A stretch of 64,000 bases of DNA from Prochlorococcus sp. AG-355-P18 (lineage in GTDB: Bacteria > Cyanobacteriota > Cyanobacteriia > PCC-6307 > Cyanobiaceae). The notes under the pieces were generated by a model that was not told the origin of the DNA, did not search any database, and worked only from the letters and a program-made list of their open reading frames with translations. Location: positions 20,530 through 84,529 of the forward strand of contig QCER01000005.1 of NCBI GenBank assembly GCA_003280515.1. Reading direction: 5' to 3'. This document shows, one piece after another, positions 35,733-46,976 of the stretch (its first letter is position 1; each line of letters opens with the position of its first letter). A program made the position numbers and the translations under genes.

Positions 35733-37523
35733 TTGATAAAAACAAGTCCTAATAAAAAACTTATTTCATTAAAGAGACAACCTTTAGTCTTACTTATTTT
35801 TTCTTCCATATCATTTTTATTGATTCTATGTAGGTTAATTTTTTTACAACTTTTAAATTATGAATCTTTTAAGAAGATGTCAGATGAAAATAGGATCAGA
35901 CTTATTGCTTCACAGCCAATACGTGGAAGAATCCTAGACAAAAATGGTTATGTTTTAGCAGATAGTAGAGTTAAATATTCTTTGATAATAAAGCCTCAAT
36001 CTGTTGATAAAAGTAATTGGGAAAAACATAAATCAAGTATTTCTAACTTGTTAAATATTGATAGTAATGAAATTCAAAAAAAATACTCTGATGGTTTAAA
36101 AAATCAGAAACTTTCAGTAATTATTCTTGATGATTTAAATGTAGATCAATTAATAAAATTTAAGGAGAATGAAGGTAATTTAATTAGTTTTGAAATAGCT
36201 ACTAAATTAATTAGAAATTATCCTTATAAATCCCTTGCTGCCCATGTAATTGGTTATACGCAGCCAATAACTCAATTAGAATATAAATTCTTATCTAAGA
36301 AAGGTTATAAATTAAATGATTTAATTGGTAGAACTGGAATTGAATATGTTTATGAAGATTTTATAAGAGGTGAATGGGGTGGGGAAATGGTTGAAGTTAA
36401 TTCATTAGGAAAATTTCAAAGATCATTGGGTATAAGACCTCCAGTACAAGGCAATGATATTGAACTAACAATAGACCTTAAGCTGCAATTAGTTGCGGAG
36501 GAAGTTCTTAAAGATAAAAAAGCTGGAGCCATAATAGTAATGGATCCAAGAGATGGTGCAATAAGAGCAATGACAAGTAAACCTACATTTGATTTAAATT
36601 TCTTCTCAAAGGATTTTAAACCTGAGAAAGAATATAATAAACTTTTTAATTCTCCTGAAAAACCTTTATTTAATAGAGCATTAAATGCTTACGATCCAGG
36701 GAGCGTTTGGAAAATTGTAACTGCTTTAGCTGGCTTGGAAAGTGGAAAATTCCCTAGAGAAACCATGTTAGAAACGAAACCATGTATAACTTATGGGAGC
36801 CAATGTTTTAGAGAGCATAATGATTTAGGCTTTGGGGTAATAGGTTATGAAGATGCTTTAAGAGTTTCAAGTAATACATTTTTTTATCAAATAGGTTATG
36901 GAGTAGGAGTTGATGAACTTCATAAGGTCGCACGAAAGCTTGGTTTTAATTCTCTATCTGGAGTTGAAATTTTTGAACAAGAAAATATAGGATTAGTAGC
37001 TAGTAGTGAATGGGCTAAAGAAGGCAGAGGATGGGGGCAACCTGGAAGAACCCCTTGGGTTCCAGAAGATATTGCGAGTATGTCTATTGGACAATTTGTT
37101 GTACAAGTTACCCCTATTCAAATAGCTAGAGCATATGCTGCAATTGCAAATGGTGGTTATCTAGTTACTCCCTATTTAGTTAAAAAAGATGAAGAAAATC
37201 TTTCAGATAAAAAACTTATTCCAATTGATATTGATCCACAAAATCTTCAATTAATAAAAAGTGGTCTCAGAAAAGTAGTAGAGTCTGGCACAGGAGTATC
37301 AATTAATTATGGAGTTTCAAATTTACCTCCAGTTTCAGGCAAAACTGGAACTGCTGAAGATGGTGAAGGTGGATTAGATCACGCCTGGTTCGTTTGTTTT
37401 ACTCCCTCTGAAAAAAGTGAATTACTCGTAGTTGCTTTTGCACAAAATACCCCTGGTGGGGGATCTGTTCATGCACTGCCTATGGCGAGAGAAATTTTAA
37501 AAGTTTGGAATGAAAATAAATGA
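35733..37523 (+). CDS. mrdA: Penicillin-binding protein 2 (transpeptidase)
   Basis: PBP2 crosslinks peptidoglycan during cell elongation. A single N-terminal membrane anchor (LVLLIFSSISFLLILCRLIFLQLL) is followed by the dimerisation domain (ASQPIRGRILDKNGYVLADSR) and the transpeptidase domain with SxxK (DPGSVWKIV), SxN (SSNTFF) and KTGT (SGKTGTAE). The 596-aa length suits MrdA better than FtsI. The start is a TTG at 35733. Confidence 0.92.
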   Translation: MIKTSPNKKLISLKRQPLVLLIFSSISFLLILCRLIFLQLLNYESFKKMSDENRIRLIASQPIRGRILDKNGYVLADSRVKYSLIIKPQSVDKSNWEKHKSSISNLLNIDSNEIQKKYSDGLKNQKLSVIILDDLNVDQLIKFKENEGNLISFEIATKLIRNYPYKSLAAHVIGYTQPITQLEYKFLSKKGYKLNDLIGRTGIEYVYEDFIRGEWGGEMVEVNSLGKFQRSLGIRPPVQGNDIELTIDLKLQLVAEEVLKDKKAGAIIVMDPRDGAIRAMTSKPTFDLNFFSKDFKPEKEYNKLFNSPEKPLFNRALNAYDPGSVWKIVTALAGLESGKFPRETMLETKPCITYGSQCFREHNDLGFGVIGYEDALRVSSNTFFYQIGYGVGVDELHKVARKLGFNSLSGVEIFEQENIGLVASSEWAKEGRGWGQPGRTPWVPEDIASMSIGQFVVQVTPIQIARAYAAIANGGYLVTPYLVKKDEENLSDKKLIPIDIDPQNLQLIKSGLRKVVESGTGVSINYGVSNLPPVSGKTGTAEDGEGGLDHAWFVCFTPSEKSELLVVAFAQNTPGGGSVHALPMAREILKVWNENK

Positions 37524-37544
37524 AATTTTTTAGGTTTTAAATGT

Positions 37545-38069
37545 TTATGTTTTTAATTTTTTCATTTGTAAAAGTCTTTGAATAATATCTTCAATAGTTT
37601 TTGAATCTATAGGTTTACTATATGAGGACAACATTTGTCGCCCTAATACTTGACTTCCTAAATGTACTAATTGAATGCGCAATGATGTCAGTAGTTCTAG
37701 TCCTATGCCACCAGAAAATGTTGCAATTGCAATCGGTTGACCATTAAATAAATTCCTAAAGTCATCTCCCGAAATAGAAAGCCATGCTATGAAGTTGGAG
37801 AGAATAGGAGGTATAGATCCATTATATTCAGGCGCACAAATCACCCATCTTTCAATCTTGAAAAGCTTTTTTTTTAATTCTTTTATTTCATTTGGAATAT
37901 TTTCTTTGTTGTGAATTCTTGGATTAAATAATGGAATATCAAGAGTGGTAAGATCCAAAATTTCAGAACTTATTTTAAATTCATTACTTTTTTCAAGAAA
38001 TTTTTCAGAAAGCTCTAGATTTTTACCACAACTAGCCGTAATGATTATTAGATCTTTTGTTTCAGTCAT
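37545..38069 (-). CDS. NADPH-dependent FMN reductase-like flavoprotein
   Basis: A 174-aa flavodoxin-fold protein with TASCGKNLELSEKFLE at the phosphate loop and the family signature CAPEYNGSIPPILSNFIAWLS, then ATFSGGIGLELL. It probably reduces FMN or quinones with NAD(P)H. It lies 17 bp downstream of the flavodiiron genes on the same strand, so it may serve the same electron sink. Confidence 0.85.
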   Translation of the reverse strand: MTETKDLIIITASCGKNLELSEKFLEKSNEFKISSEILDLTTLDIPLFNPRIHNKENIPNEIKELKKKLFKIERWVICAPEYNGSIPPILSNFIAWLSISGDDFRNLFNGQPIAIATFSGGIGLELLTSLRIQLVHLGSQVLGRQMLSSYSKPIDSKTIEDIIQRLLQMKKLKT

Positions 38070-38086
38070 AAATTAGATAAATAAAT

Positions 38087-39889
38087 TTAATAGTTAGCGC
38101 CTGTTTTGCGGTGATGAACTGCTGTTAGACTATCGGATTTTAGTATATTACCGTGTAGTACTTCGGCGTAAATTACCCAATGATCTCCACATTCCATTCT
38201 CTCTTTTACAGAAGCATCTAACCATGCGAGCGATTCAGGAATGATTATCTGTTCATTAGGAGTTAATTCAATATTTAGTCCTTCAAATCTATCTTCTCCA
38301 GGTGCAAAGGGCTTTGTGAATCTTTTCAAAGGTTCTTTAAAATCTTTTTCACCAAGAATATTTAATGCAAATGAATCTCCTATTTGCAGAAGAGACTCCA
38401 CTGATCTATCTTTTGCTACTGCAATACTTAACCCAGGCGGAGAAAAACTTGCTTGACTAACCCAAGATGCAAGCATGGCTCCTTTGATATTATTCTCATC
38501 TTTGCCTTTAGAGGCTGTCAGGACACAAAGTGAACCAATTACTCTTCCAAGAGCTTGTAGCTTTGGATCCGTTTTGCTTGTAATCATTCCAGTATCTGAT
38601 TTTCTGGGTTTTTTCTTTGCTTTTTTTATAATTTTTCTTCCAAAGTGAGTTCCTATTTCTTCTAACTCTTTAATCTTTGGTTTATTTGGACTGAATTTAA
38701 TCCTAATAGGTTCAAAACTAAACTTAAAACCACCGTCTTTTAATTTTGTTTCGAGTAAATCTATAGCTTCGCCGCTCCAGCCAAAACTGCCAAAAATTCC
38801 CACTGGCTTATCTCTATTACCCTCTGCTAACAATGTTCCTAGTGCACTAACTATTGGAGTTGGGGCGTGACCACCCAATGTGGGTGAGCCTATTAAATAT
38901 CCATCAGCATTTTGGATGGATTTTACAAGTACATCATTAGGTGTAAATTCACAATTAATACTTTCAACTTCTACAGAGGTTCTATTTATCCCTTTAGCTA
39001 ATGCATCCCCTATTGAGGCTGTGTTTCCATATGCACTTGCATATATAAGAGCGATCTTATGATTATTGGTTGAGAGATTCTCTCCCCATCTAATGTAGTC
39101 ATTTAAAAAGCTTTTTAAGCTATATTCGATCGCGGGACCATGTAATGGTGCAATAGTTTTAATGTCATAATCTGCAATTTTTTCAGTTATTGAAACTACT
39201 TGATTAGACATTGGTGCCATCAAGCAATCATAAAAATGTTTTCTATCAATTTCTGTACTAACTCGATTTGTTTCAGACCAATATTTAGATGCAATATGTG
39301 CAGAGAAAATTTTTTCACTAAGAAGTATTTCTTGATTACGTTCATAAATTATCAGGCCACCAGGCCAACGTGCTGTTGGAATAGGAATTAACTCTAATGA
39401 AATGTTATCTAATTCTAAATTAAGTTCTTTTTTGATTATATTTATTTCAGGTAATTGAATTTCAATAAAGTTTTCTAAGGTAGGATTTCTTTGATTCCAA
39501 AGTTCGCTAATAAGTTTATAACCTGGATTAGAGCAAGTAATAGTTGTATTTTGAAATTGGGTACTTATGTTCTTTATAGTTTCAATGATTTGGGGATTAA
39601 TATGACCAGTAATGAAGTTGATATTACTTAATTTAAATTGATCGCAAAACCTAGAAATTACTTTATTAAACGAATCTAAATATTGTTTCTCAGGTGGATG
39701 AATAATAAAAAGTTCCTCATGACTTCTAATGAAAAAAGTATTAAAAGAGGTTCCTTTTTCAAGGTTAAATTCAAGTTCAAATCTTTCTTTATTTTGGTCT
39801 AAGAATCTTAAACAAGAAAAATTTTCAGTAATTTTAAATTCTGATAAATTTTGATTTTCTGCAAGTAAGCCTATATTAATATCTGACAT
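38087..39889 (-). CDS. flv1: Flavodiiron protein Flv1-type
   Basis: One of two adjacent paralogues that together reduce oxygen to water downstream of photosystem I. Domains are a beta-lactamase-like N-terminus, a flavodoxin domain (IALIYASAYGNTASIGDALA) and a C-terminal flavin reductase domain (ALGRVIGSLCVLTASKG). The diiron ligands are degenerate: the HxExDH box is GHINPQII, and the later His/Asp positions read TARWPGG and LSEKIF. That loss is known for the Flv1/Flv2 class. It lies 16 bp after flv3. Confidence 0.88.
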   Translation of the reverse strand: MSDINIGLLAENQNLSEFKITENFSCLRFLDQNKERFELEFNLEKGTSFNTFFIRSHEELFIIHPPEKQYLDSFNKVISRFCDQFKLSNINFITGHINPQIIETIKNISTQFQNTTITCSNPGYKLISELWNQRNPTLENFIEIQLPEINIIKKELNLELDNISLELIPIPTARWPGGLIIYERNQEILLSEKIFSAHIASKYWSETNRVSTEIDRKHFYDCLMAPMSNQVVSITEKIADYDIKTIAPLHGPAIEYSLKSFLNDYIRWGENLSTNNHKIALIYASAYGNTASIGDALAKGINRTSVEVESINCEFTPNDVLVKSIQNADGYLIGSPTLGGHAPTPIVSALGTLLAEGNRDKPVGIFGSFGWSGEAIDLLETKLKDGGFKFSFEPIRIKFSPNKPKIKELEEIGTHFGRKIIKKAKKKPRKSDTGMITSKTDPKLQALGRVIGSLCVLTASKGKDENNIKGAMLASWVSQASFSPPGLSIAVAKDRSVESLLQIGDSFALNILGEKDFKEPLKRFTKPFAPGEDRFEGLNIELTPNEQIIIPESLAWLDASVKERMECGDHWVIYAEVLHGNILKSDSLTAVHHRKTGANY

Positions 39890-39905
39890 TTCAAAGACTT
39901 ATTTT

Positions 39906-41681
39906 CTAATAGTGATTAGCAACTTTTCTGTGATGAACTGCTGTCTTACATGATAAGTCAGAAACATTACCATTTTCAACAATTCCGTAAATTATCCAAT
40001 GGTCTGGGGTCTCCAGTCTTGAACTGACTTTACAATCTAAAAAGGCAAGTGAATCTGAGAGCACAGGTCCTCCTTCAGCGATGTTGCTAATTATATCTAC
40101 ATCCGCAAATCTATCAGCTCCAGGGGCAAATCTTTTTAAAAAATGTCTGAACATTTTTTGATAGTTATCTTCTCTTAAGATATTTACAACAAAACCTTTA
40201 CCAACTTGCATATATGATTCAATAGCTCTATCTTTTGCTACTGCAACTGTAATACCTGGAGGAGTAAAGCTTGCTTGACTAACCCAACTTGCGACCATTG
40301 CACTTTGTCTAAATGTCGAACCTTCCCCTTGGCTAGCTGTAACTACATATAATCCTCCACTTAATCTACCTAACGCTTTATCTAAATTTGAATCAAGGCT
40401 CTTCATAGAGGCAATATTTTTCTTTTTGTTGATCAATTGACCCAAATCAGTTCCAGCTTCTTCGAATTGTTGATAAACAATGGGATCTGGAATATTTTTA
40501 ACTCTTAAAGGAGAGAAAGCTTCTTTTTGACCAAGTTCTCTTAATTTATTAGCTAAGGAATCTATTGGTTCATCATTTCCACCAAATGCATCATAGACAG
40601 CAGTAAATTGTTTTGGTTTTAGTGCTGCAAATAAAGTACCGAGAGATTCTTTTATTTCATTGTCTGAGTCTACTGGCCATGTGGGAATGACTACTGCTTT
40701 TGATTCGGAAATTAAACCTGTTAATTCTTGCGGGTCAGAAGATCTTAGATCAATTAACTGAACCTGAGCATCTGCTTTGCTTATTCCATGAGAAATCGCT
40801 TGACTGAGTCGATCACAATAACCATAGTCGCTTATGTAGCAGACTGACACAAAATCGTTGCCTTTGCTTTTATTACTACTCCATTCTAGATATTTTCCTT
40901 TCCAAAAATTGACCTGATTACGGAGCAAAGGCCCATGACCCACAGCTATTGTTTTTAATTCAGGTAGCTTATCTATTCTTTTAATTGCCTGCATAACGCT
41001 TCTAGCGTTTGGACCCATAAGGCAATCGTAATAAAAACGGAAATCATCGTATATTTCTTTTTGATCAGTGTCAAAAAATTCGTCAGAACAATAATGTAGT
41101 CCAAAAGCATCGCATGTATAGAGAACATTTGTGCTGTGATCATATGAAAATATGGTATCTGGCCAATGCAAATTTGGTGCACTTATAAATTCAATATTAT
41201 GTTCTAAACCACTATTAGAATTAGTTCCGAGATTTAAAAACTCTCCGCTCTTAACCTCTAGACGTTTAAAGGGAATATGTATTTGGTCTTCAATAAATTT
41301 AAGTGCTAATTTTGATCCAACTACTGTGATATTTTGGTTTAATTCTAAAAGATTACCTATTAAACCAGAATGATCAGGTTCTGTATGGCTAGTAATTAGA
41401 TAATCAACTTCTTGCGGATTTACCTTTTTCAGTAATTCTTCAAACCATAATTCTTCAAACTTTGCGTGACTAGTATCAATGATTGCTAGTTTCTCGCCTT
41501 TAATAATAAAACTATTGTAAGTAGTTCCATTTCTTAAACCAAATTCAATATCAAATCTACTGCGATCCCAATCCAAAGATCTTATGGCACAAGAATCATC
41601 AGCAAAGTTTTGAGATTGAACCGTCAACTTGTTATTAGTTAGTGCCAATTTGGAATTACTCGTCTGGGCAGAGGCTATCAT
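39906..41681 (-). CDS. flv3: Flavodiiron protein Flv3-type
   Basis: This is the paralogue with the intact metal site: TSHTEPDHSGL, the His in PNLHWPD, the Asp in YTCDAFG and the His in VGHGPLL. Flavodoxin (VSVCYISDYGYCDRLSQAI) and flavin reductase (ALGRLSGGLYVVTASQGEG) domains follow. The 591-aa product should form the catalytic half of a Flv1/Flv3 pair. Transcription starts in the 119-bp gap shared with the divergent alaS. Confidence 0.9.
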   Translation of the reverse strand: MIASAQTSNSKLALTNNKLTVQSQNFADDSCAIRSLDWDRSRFDIEFGLRNGTTYNSFIIKGEKLAIIDTSHAKFEELWFEELLKKVNPQEVDYLITSHTEPDHSGLIGNLLELNQNITVVGSKLALKFIEDQIHIPFKRLEVKSGEFLNLGTNSNSGLEHNIEFISAPNLHWPDTIFSYDHSTNVLYTCDAFGLHYCSDEFFDTDQKEIYDDFRFYYDCLMGPNARSVMQAIKRIDKLPELKTIAVGHGPLLRNQVNFWKGKYLEWSSNKSKGNDFVSVCYISDYGYCDRLSQAISHGISKADAQVQLIDLRSSDPQELTGLISESKAVVIPTWPVDSDNEIKESLGTLFAALKPKQFTAVYDAFGGNDEPIDSLANKLRELGQKEAFSPLRVKNIPDPIVYQQFEEAGTDLGQLINKKKNIASMKSLDSNLDKALGRLSGGLYVVTASQGEGSTFRQSAMVASWVSQASFTPPGITVAVAKDRAIESYMQVGKGFVVNILREDNYQKMFRHFLKRFAPGADRFADVDIISNIAEGGPVLSDSLAFLDCKVSSRLETPDHWIIYGIVENGNVSDLSCKTAVHHRKVANHY

Positions 41682-41800
41682 AGAATAATTAGCTTTATAA
41701 ATTAACTTTAGTTATATAGAATATAAATTCGCGTGATTATCTTTGCGAAATAACCGAAATTACGCTTTTCTTTAACTTTTAATCTTCTTATTCTGGATAA

Positions 41801-44461
41801 ATGACATCTCAATTAATTAAAAAAATAGTTACTGGAGATGAGATAAGAAATGCTTTTTTAAATTTTTACAGTGAAAAATTGCATAAAATCATTCCAAGTG
41901 CATCTTTGATTCCAGATGACCCTACGGTAATGCTCACAATTGCTGGAATGCTACCTTTTAAACCAGTTTTTTTAGGTTTAAAAGAAAGACCATCAAAAAG
42001 GGCTACATCTAGCCAAAAGTGCATCAGAACAAATGATATAGAAAACGTTGGAGTTACAGCTAGACACCACACTTTTTTTGAAATGCTTGGTAATTTCTCT
42101 TTTGGAGATTATTTTAAACGAGAGGCTATTCAATGGGCTTGGGAATTAGTTACTAATATTTATCAACTTTCTGTTGAAAATATAATTGTGAGTGTTTTTC
42201 ACGAAGACGAAGAGTCTGCAAAAATTTGGAGAGATGAAATTGGTATTCATCCAGATAGGATAGTCAAACTAGGTGAGGAAGATAACTTTTGGTCATCTGG
42301 CAAAACAGGTCCATGTGGACCTTGTTCAGAACTTTATTATGATTTTCATCCTGAAAAGGGTCTGCAGAATATTGATTTAGAAGATGGAGATCGTTTTATT
42401 GAATTTTATAATCTTGTTTTTATGCAATATAATCGTGATCCTAATGGAAAATTGACAAATTTAAAATTTAAAAATATTGATACAGGAATGGGTCTTGAGA
42501 GGATGGCTCAAATACTACAAAAAAAGCAAAATAATTATGAGACAGATTTGATTTTTCCTATTATTCAAAAAATTTGTGAGATTGCAAATATTGATTATTT
42601 TTCTTCAGATGATAAAAACAAAATTTCTTTAAAAATCATTGGTGATCATACAAGAGCTGTTATTCATTTAATTTCTGATGGAGTATCAGCAAGTAATCTC
42701 GGTAGGGGATATATATTAAGAAGGCTTATTAGAAGAATGGTCAGACATGGCAGATTATTAGGCATAACAAATGAATTTTTACCTCATATTGCTACTGTCG
42801 GAATTAACTTAATGCAAAATAATTATCCTGATTTAAAAAATAATAATGATTTAATTTTGAATGAAATAAAAATTGAAGAAATAAGATTTAGGGAAACTCT
42901 TGAAAGAGGGGAGAAATTGCTAGATGAGTTAATTTCTTCAGGGCAGAAATTAATTTCTGGTTTTAAAGCTTTTGAACTTTATGATACTTATGGATTTCCT
43001 CTAGAACTTACTGTAGAAATTGCTGAAGAACGTAGTATCAGTGTAGATGTAAAGGGTTTTCAAGAAGAAATGAATGTACAAAAAGAGAGAGCTAAAGCTG
43101 CTTCAAGTAATATTGATTTGACACTAGAGGGATCATTAGAGCGAGAAATAGATGTTTTTAACAAAACTGTTTTTAATGGTTATAAGTCACTCCTTTCGGA
43201 AGCTGAAATAAAGGGTATATTCTTGGATTCAATATTAGTTAAGGAAGCAAGTGAAGGTCAGAAAGTTTTAATTGTTCTTGATCAGACAACTTTTTATGGA
43301 GAATCTGGTGGGCAAGTTGGTGATATTGGAACGATATTTTCAAACGATGTTGAGGTCTTGGTTGATAATGTCATACGAAAGAAAAATGTTTTTTTACATT
43401 ATGGAACTATCAAAAAAGGAAAATTAACTATTGGACAAAAAGTTAAGACTAATGTTAGCTCCTCTAATAGAGCTAAGGCTGCTGCAAATCATACAGCTAC
43501 TCATTTATTACAATCTGCACTTAAATCAGTTATTAATGAAAGTGTTGGACAGAAAGGTTCATTAGTAGCCTTTAATAAATTACGATTTGATTTTAATTCC
43601 TCTAATCCTATTTCTAAAGATCAAATTACTAATATTGAGACTTTAGTTAACTCTTGGATTATGGAAAATCATGCCCTAGAAATAAAAAATATGTCTAAGA
43701 GTGAGGCTCTTGAAAAGGGCGCAGTCGCCATGTTTGGAGAAAAATATGATGATGAAGTACGCGTTGTTAATGTACCAGGAGTTTCAATGGAACTTTGTGG
43801 TGGCACACATGTTAAAACTACATCCGAATTAGGTTCTTTCAAAATAATTAGTGAGGAAGGAATCTCAGCTGGAGTCAGAAGAATCGAAGCATTATCAGGC
43901 CAATCAGCATTAGACTATTTCAGTGATAGAAATGCATTAGTAAACCAACTAAGTGATTTGTTAAAGGCAAATCCTAATCAACTTTTTGAAAGGGTTAATA
44001 ATTTGCAAGCAGAGCTTATTAATAAGAATAAAGAGATACAAAAAATGAAAGATGAAATTGCATATTTTAAATACTCTTCTATAAAATCATCCGCAGAAAT
44101 AGTAAATTCTTTTTCAATTTTAGTAAATCAGATTGATGGCTTAGATGGGAATTCTTTGCAATCTGCAGCACTTAATTTAACTTCTCATTTGGGAAATAAA
44201 GCAATAGTGATTCTTGGGGGAATACCAAATCCAGAAAATAGAAAGTTGTTATTTGTAGTTTCTTTAGGAGATGATGCAGTAAAAATAGGATTGCATGCAG
44301 GTCAATTAATTAATGAGATTGCAAGAATTTGTTCGGGAGGTGGAGGAGGAAAGCCTAACTTTGCTCAAGCAGGTGCTAAAGATATTGATAAGTTAAGTGA
44401 TGCTTTAGATTATGCTAAAAATTATTTGCAAAAAACACTAGCTAGTCATTCTGATAAATAA
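41801..44461 (+). CDS. alaS: Alanine--tRNA ligase
   Basis: An 886-aa class II synthetase. The catalytic core ([28 protein letters not shown]), the editing domain with its zinc site ([29 protein letters not shown]) and a C-terminal DHHA1-type domain ([17 protein letters not shown]) are present. Its last 16 bp overlap the convergent speA gene. Confidence 0.98.
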   Translation: MTSQLIKKIVTGDEIRNAFLNFYSEKLHKIIPSASLIPDDPTVMLTIAGMLPFKPVFLGLKERPSKRATSSQKCIRTNDIENVGVTARHHTFFEMLGNFSFGDYFKREAIQWAWELVTNIYQLSVENIIVSVFHEDEESAKIWRDEIGIHPDRIVKLGEEDNFWSSGKTGPCGPCSELYYDFHPEKGLQNIDLEDGDRFIEFYNLVFMQYNRDPNGKLTNLKFKNIDTGMGLERMAQILQKKQNNYETDLIFPIIQKICEIANIDYFSSDDKNKISLKIIGDHTRAVIHLISDGVSASNLGRGYILRRLIRRMVRHGRLLGITNEFLPHIATVGINLMQNNYPDLKNNNDLILNEIKIEEIRFRETLERGEKLLDELISSGQKLISGFKAFELYDTYGFPLELTVEIAEERSISVDVKGFQEEMNVQKERAKAASSNIDLTLEGSLEREIDVFNKTVFNGYKSLLSEAEIKGIFLDSILVKEASEGQKVLIVLDQTTFYGESGGQVGDIGTIFSNDVEVLVDNVIRKKNVFLHYGTIKKGKLTIGQKVKTNVSSSNRAKAAANHTATHLLQSALKSVINESVGQKGSLVAFNKLRFDFNSSNPISKDQITNIETLVNSWIMENHALEIKNMSKSEALEKGAVAMFGEKYDDEVRVVNVPGVSMELCGGTHVKTTSELGSFKIISEEGISAGVRRIEALSGQSALDYFSDRNALVNQLSDLLKANPNQLFERVNNLQAELINKNKEIQKMKDEIAYFKYSSIKSSAEIVNSFSILVNQIDGLDGNSLQSAALNLTSHLGNKAIVILGGIPNPENRKLLFVVSLGDDAVKIGLHAGQLINEIARICSGGGGGKPNFAQAGAKDIDKLSDALDYAKNYLQKTLASHSDK

Positions 44462-46392
44462 CTACTTTTTCTGAGACTAATTTCGATTTGATCCATTAAT
44501 TTCCTTGCTTCTTCAATAGTTAATTTTTTTTGATCAATTGCTGATTCAGTATTAATTCTTATAGATTCAACCAAAGAAGCTGAACTGTAATCTAATAATT
44601 GTAAAATTTCAGATTTACTATCCTCTTTAATAATATTTCTGACCTTATATGAATTATCGTGATTTATGTCTATATGAACAACGTTGGTACTGCCAAATAA
44701 ATTGTGCAAGTTTCCTAATGCTTCTTGATAGGCTCCAGTCATAAAAATTCCAATTAGGTAATCTTTATCTTCTTCTGGCTTATGCAAATTTAGTAGTGAT
44801 TTAATTTTTCCATTATCAATAAAATTATTTAGTTTCCCATCTGAATCACAAGTTAAATCTGCAAAGTTGCCTTTGCAGAAGGGCTCCTCTAAGTGCCTAT
44901 GTATTGGTACTATTGGAAAAATCTGATTTATTGCCCAGCTATCAGGAATAGATTTAAATATAGATAAATTTGCATAATAAGTTGATGCAAGAGTTTCTGT
45001 AATTTCAGATAAATCAGGGTGATTGATTTCATCATTATTCAGGTTATTAGAAATTTCTTTTGCGCAAGCCCAAGTAAGTTCTTCGGCGTAAGCTCTTTCT
45101 GCCAAACTTAAAAATCCTAATCTAAAAGCGACTAAGCAATCTTCTTTAAACTTTTTTGCATCATTCCATAGTTCAATTATTTGAGATAAATTTATTTTTT
45201 TATTTTTAAGTTTTTTTAATTCATAGAAAGTATCAAGTAAATTTGAAATTATTAATTGTTGATTTTTGTTATCAAAAATTTGTAGTTTGGAACTGACATG
45301 ACTTGTTCCTAAGACATTAAAAATTAAAACTGAACAATGACTAATTATTGCTCTTCCACTTTCTGAGATTATGGTTGGATGCTTGATATTATTTAATTCA
45401 CATGAATCCTTAATAGTTGCAATTACATCGTTAGCATAATTTTGGAGAGAATAATTAGTAGAAGTGTTGGATGAGGTTTTAGTTCCATCAAAATCTATTC
45501 CTAATCCACCCCCAACGTCGATATATTGCATTGGGGCTCCTAGTTTGCATAGTTCAACATATATTTGACTCGCTTCTTGTAATGCGTCTTTGATCACAGC
45601 AATATCACTTATTTGACTGCCTATATGAAAATGGAGTAATTTCATTTCGTTGATAAGATTCGCTTCTTTTAGTTCTTTTATTGTCAACATAATTTCTGGG
45701 ATTGATAATCCAAATTTGGAATTATCTCCAATAGATTTACCCCACCTACCACTACTTTTACTTGATAACTTTGCTCTAATTCCTATCAATGGAGTCGCGT
45801 TAAGTTCTTGAACTGCTTCAATAATTCTTTTTACCTCATCTCGTTGTTCAATAACTATTATTGGATTTTTGCCGAGTTTTCTGGCCAAAGTAGCAATCTC
45901 AATATATTTTTTATCTTTATATCCGTTACATATTAGTAATGAATTTTGGTTTTCAAGAAGTGCAAGGCCAATTAATAGTTCTGATTTACTTCCTACTTCT
46001 AAACCAAAATTCCATTGGCTACCAAACTCTATTATCTTTTCTAGGACATTTTTCTGTTGATTACATTTGACAGGAAAAACGCCTTGATAAATGTTCTTAT
46101 ATTTATAGGTTTTTATTGCTTTTAAAAAAGAGTCATGTAATGCATTTATTCGATCTTTCAAGATATCATTAAATCTTATGATTAATGGAGGATTTATTTC
46201 TCTACTCTTAAGTTCTTTGACAAGCTTAAAAAGATCAATCTTATTTTCAGATTTTATATCTTTAGTTACTGATATATTTCCTTTGGAATTTATAGAAAAA
46301 TATTTATCTCCCCATTTGTCTATCTTATAAGTCGAAATACTATCTTCAATAGTCCAAATATTCTTAAATTTTTTCGGCTCAAAATTGGTCAA
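44446..46392 (-). CDS. speA: Biosynthetic arginine decarboxylase
   Basis: SpeA makes agmatine for polyamine synthesis. It is a 648-aa alanine-racemase-fold PLP enzyme: the PLP lysine lies in [12 protein letters not shown], and [57 protein letters not shown] and [16 protein letters not shown] are all present. The 122-bp gap to ndk serves divergent promoters. Confidence 0.96.
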   Translation of the reverse strand: MTNFEPKKFKNIWTIEDSISTYKIDKWGDKYFSINSKGNISVTKDIKSENKIDLFKLVKELKSREINPPLIIRFNDILKDRINALHDSFLKAIKTYKYKNIYQGVFPVKCNQQKNVLEKIIEFGSQWNFGLEVGSKSELLIGLALLENQNSLLICNGYKDKKYIEIATLARKLGKNPIIVIEQRDEVKRIIEAVQELNATPLIGIRAKLSSKSSGRWGKSIGDNSKFGLSIPEIMLTIKELKEANLINEMKLLHFHIGSQISDIAVIKDALQEASQIYVELCKLGAPMQYIDVGGGLGIDFDGTKTSSNTSTNYSLQNYANDVIATIKDSCELNNIKHPTIISESGRAIISHCSVLIFNVLGTSHVSSKLQIFDNKNQQLIISNLLDTFYELKKLKNKKINLSQIIELWNDAKKFKEDCLVAFRLGFLSLAERAYAEELTWACAKEISNNLNNDEINHPDLSEITETLASTYYANLSIFKSIPDSWAINQIFPIVPIHRHLEEPFCKGNFADLTCDSDGKLNNFIDNGKIKSLLNLHKPEEDKDYLIGIFMTGAYQEALGNLHNLFGSTNVVHIDINHDNSYKVRNIIKEDSKSEILQLLDYSSASLVESIRINTESAIDQKKLTIEEARKLMDQIEISLRKSSYLSE

Positions 46393-46514
46393 TTTATGTC
46401 TTAGTGATTAATAAATGTTTTTGAAAATGACTTAAAACAATATCTTTTATTTTAATGATTACTTGCCAAGTTACCACCCAAAAGTTGAATATACATAGAG
46501 TGATTATTAACTAA

Positions 46515-46973
46515 ATGACCAAAGAGAGAACCTTTATTGCAATTAAACCAGATGGAGTTCAAAGAGGATATGTTTCTGAGATTATTGGCAGATTTGAAAA
46601 AAAAGGATTTAAATTGGTTGGATTAAAGCAATTAATTCCTTCAAAAGAACTTGCTCAAAATCATTATGGAGTACATAGAGAAAGACCCTTTTTTGGTGAT
46701 TTAGTAGACTTTATTTCAAGTGGTCCTGTTGTAGCAATGGTGTGGGAAGGCGAAGGAGTTATTTTGAGTGCTAGAAAACTAATAGGTGCAACAAAACCTC
46801 TGGAAGCAGAGCCTGGAACAATTAGGGGTGATTTAGCTATTGATATTGGGCGGAATATTATTCATGGTTCTGATGGAGAAGATACAGCAAAATTTGAAGT
46901 TGATCTATGGTTTAACGAAGAGGAATTATGTGAGTGGGAAACTTCTGATTCGAAATGGCGATCTGAAAATTAA
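46515..46973 (+). CDS. ndk: Nucleoside diphosphate kinase
   Basis: Ndk equalises nucleoside triphosphate pools. The 152-aa product contains [13 protein letters not shown], the active-site [16 protein letters not shown] with the catalytic histidine, and a normal C-terminus. It converges on thiO with a 3-bp gap. Confidence 0.97.
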   Translation: MTKERTFIAIKPDGVQRGYVSEIIGRFEKKGFKLVGLKQLIPSKELAQNHYGVHRERPFFGDLVDFISSGPVVAMVWEGEGVILSARKLIGATKPLEAEPGTIRGDLAIDIGRNIIHGSDGEDTAKFEVDLWFNEEELCEWETSDSKWRSEN

Positions 46974-46976
46974 AAT

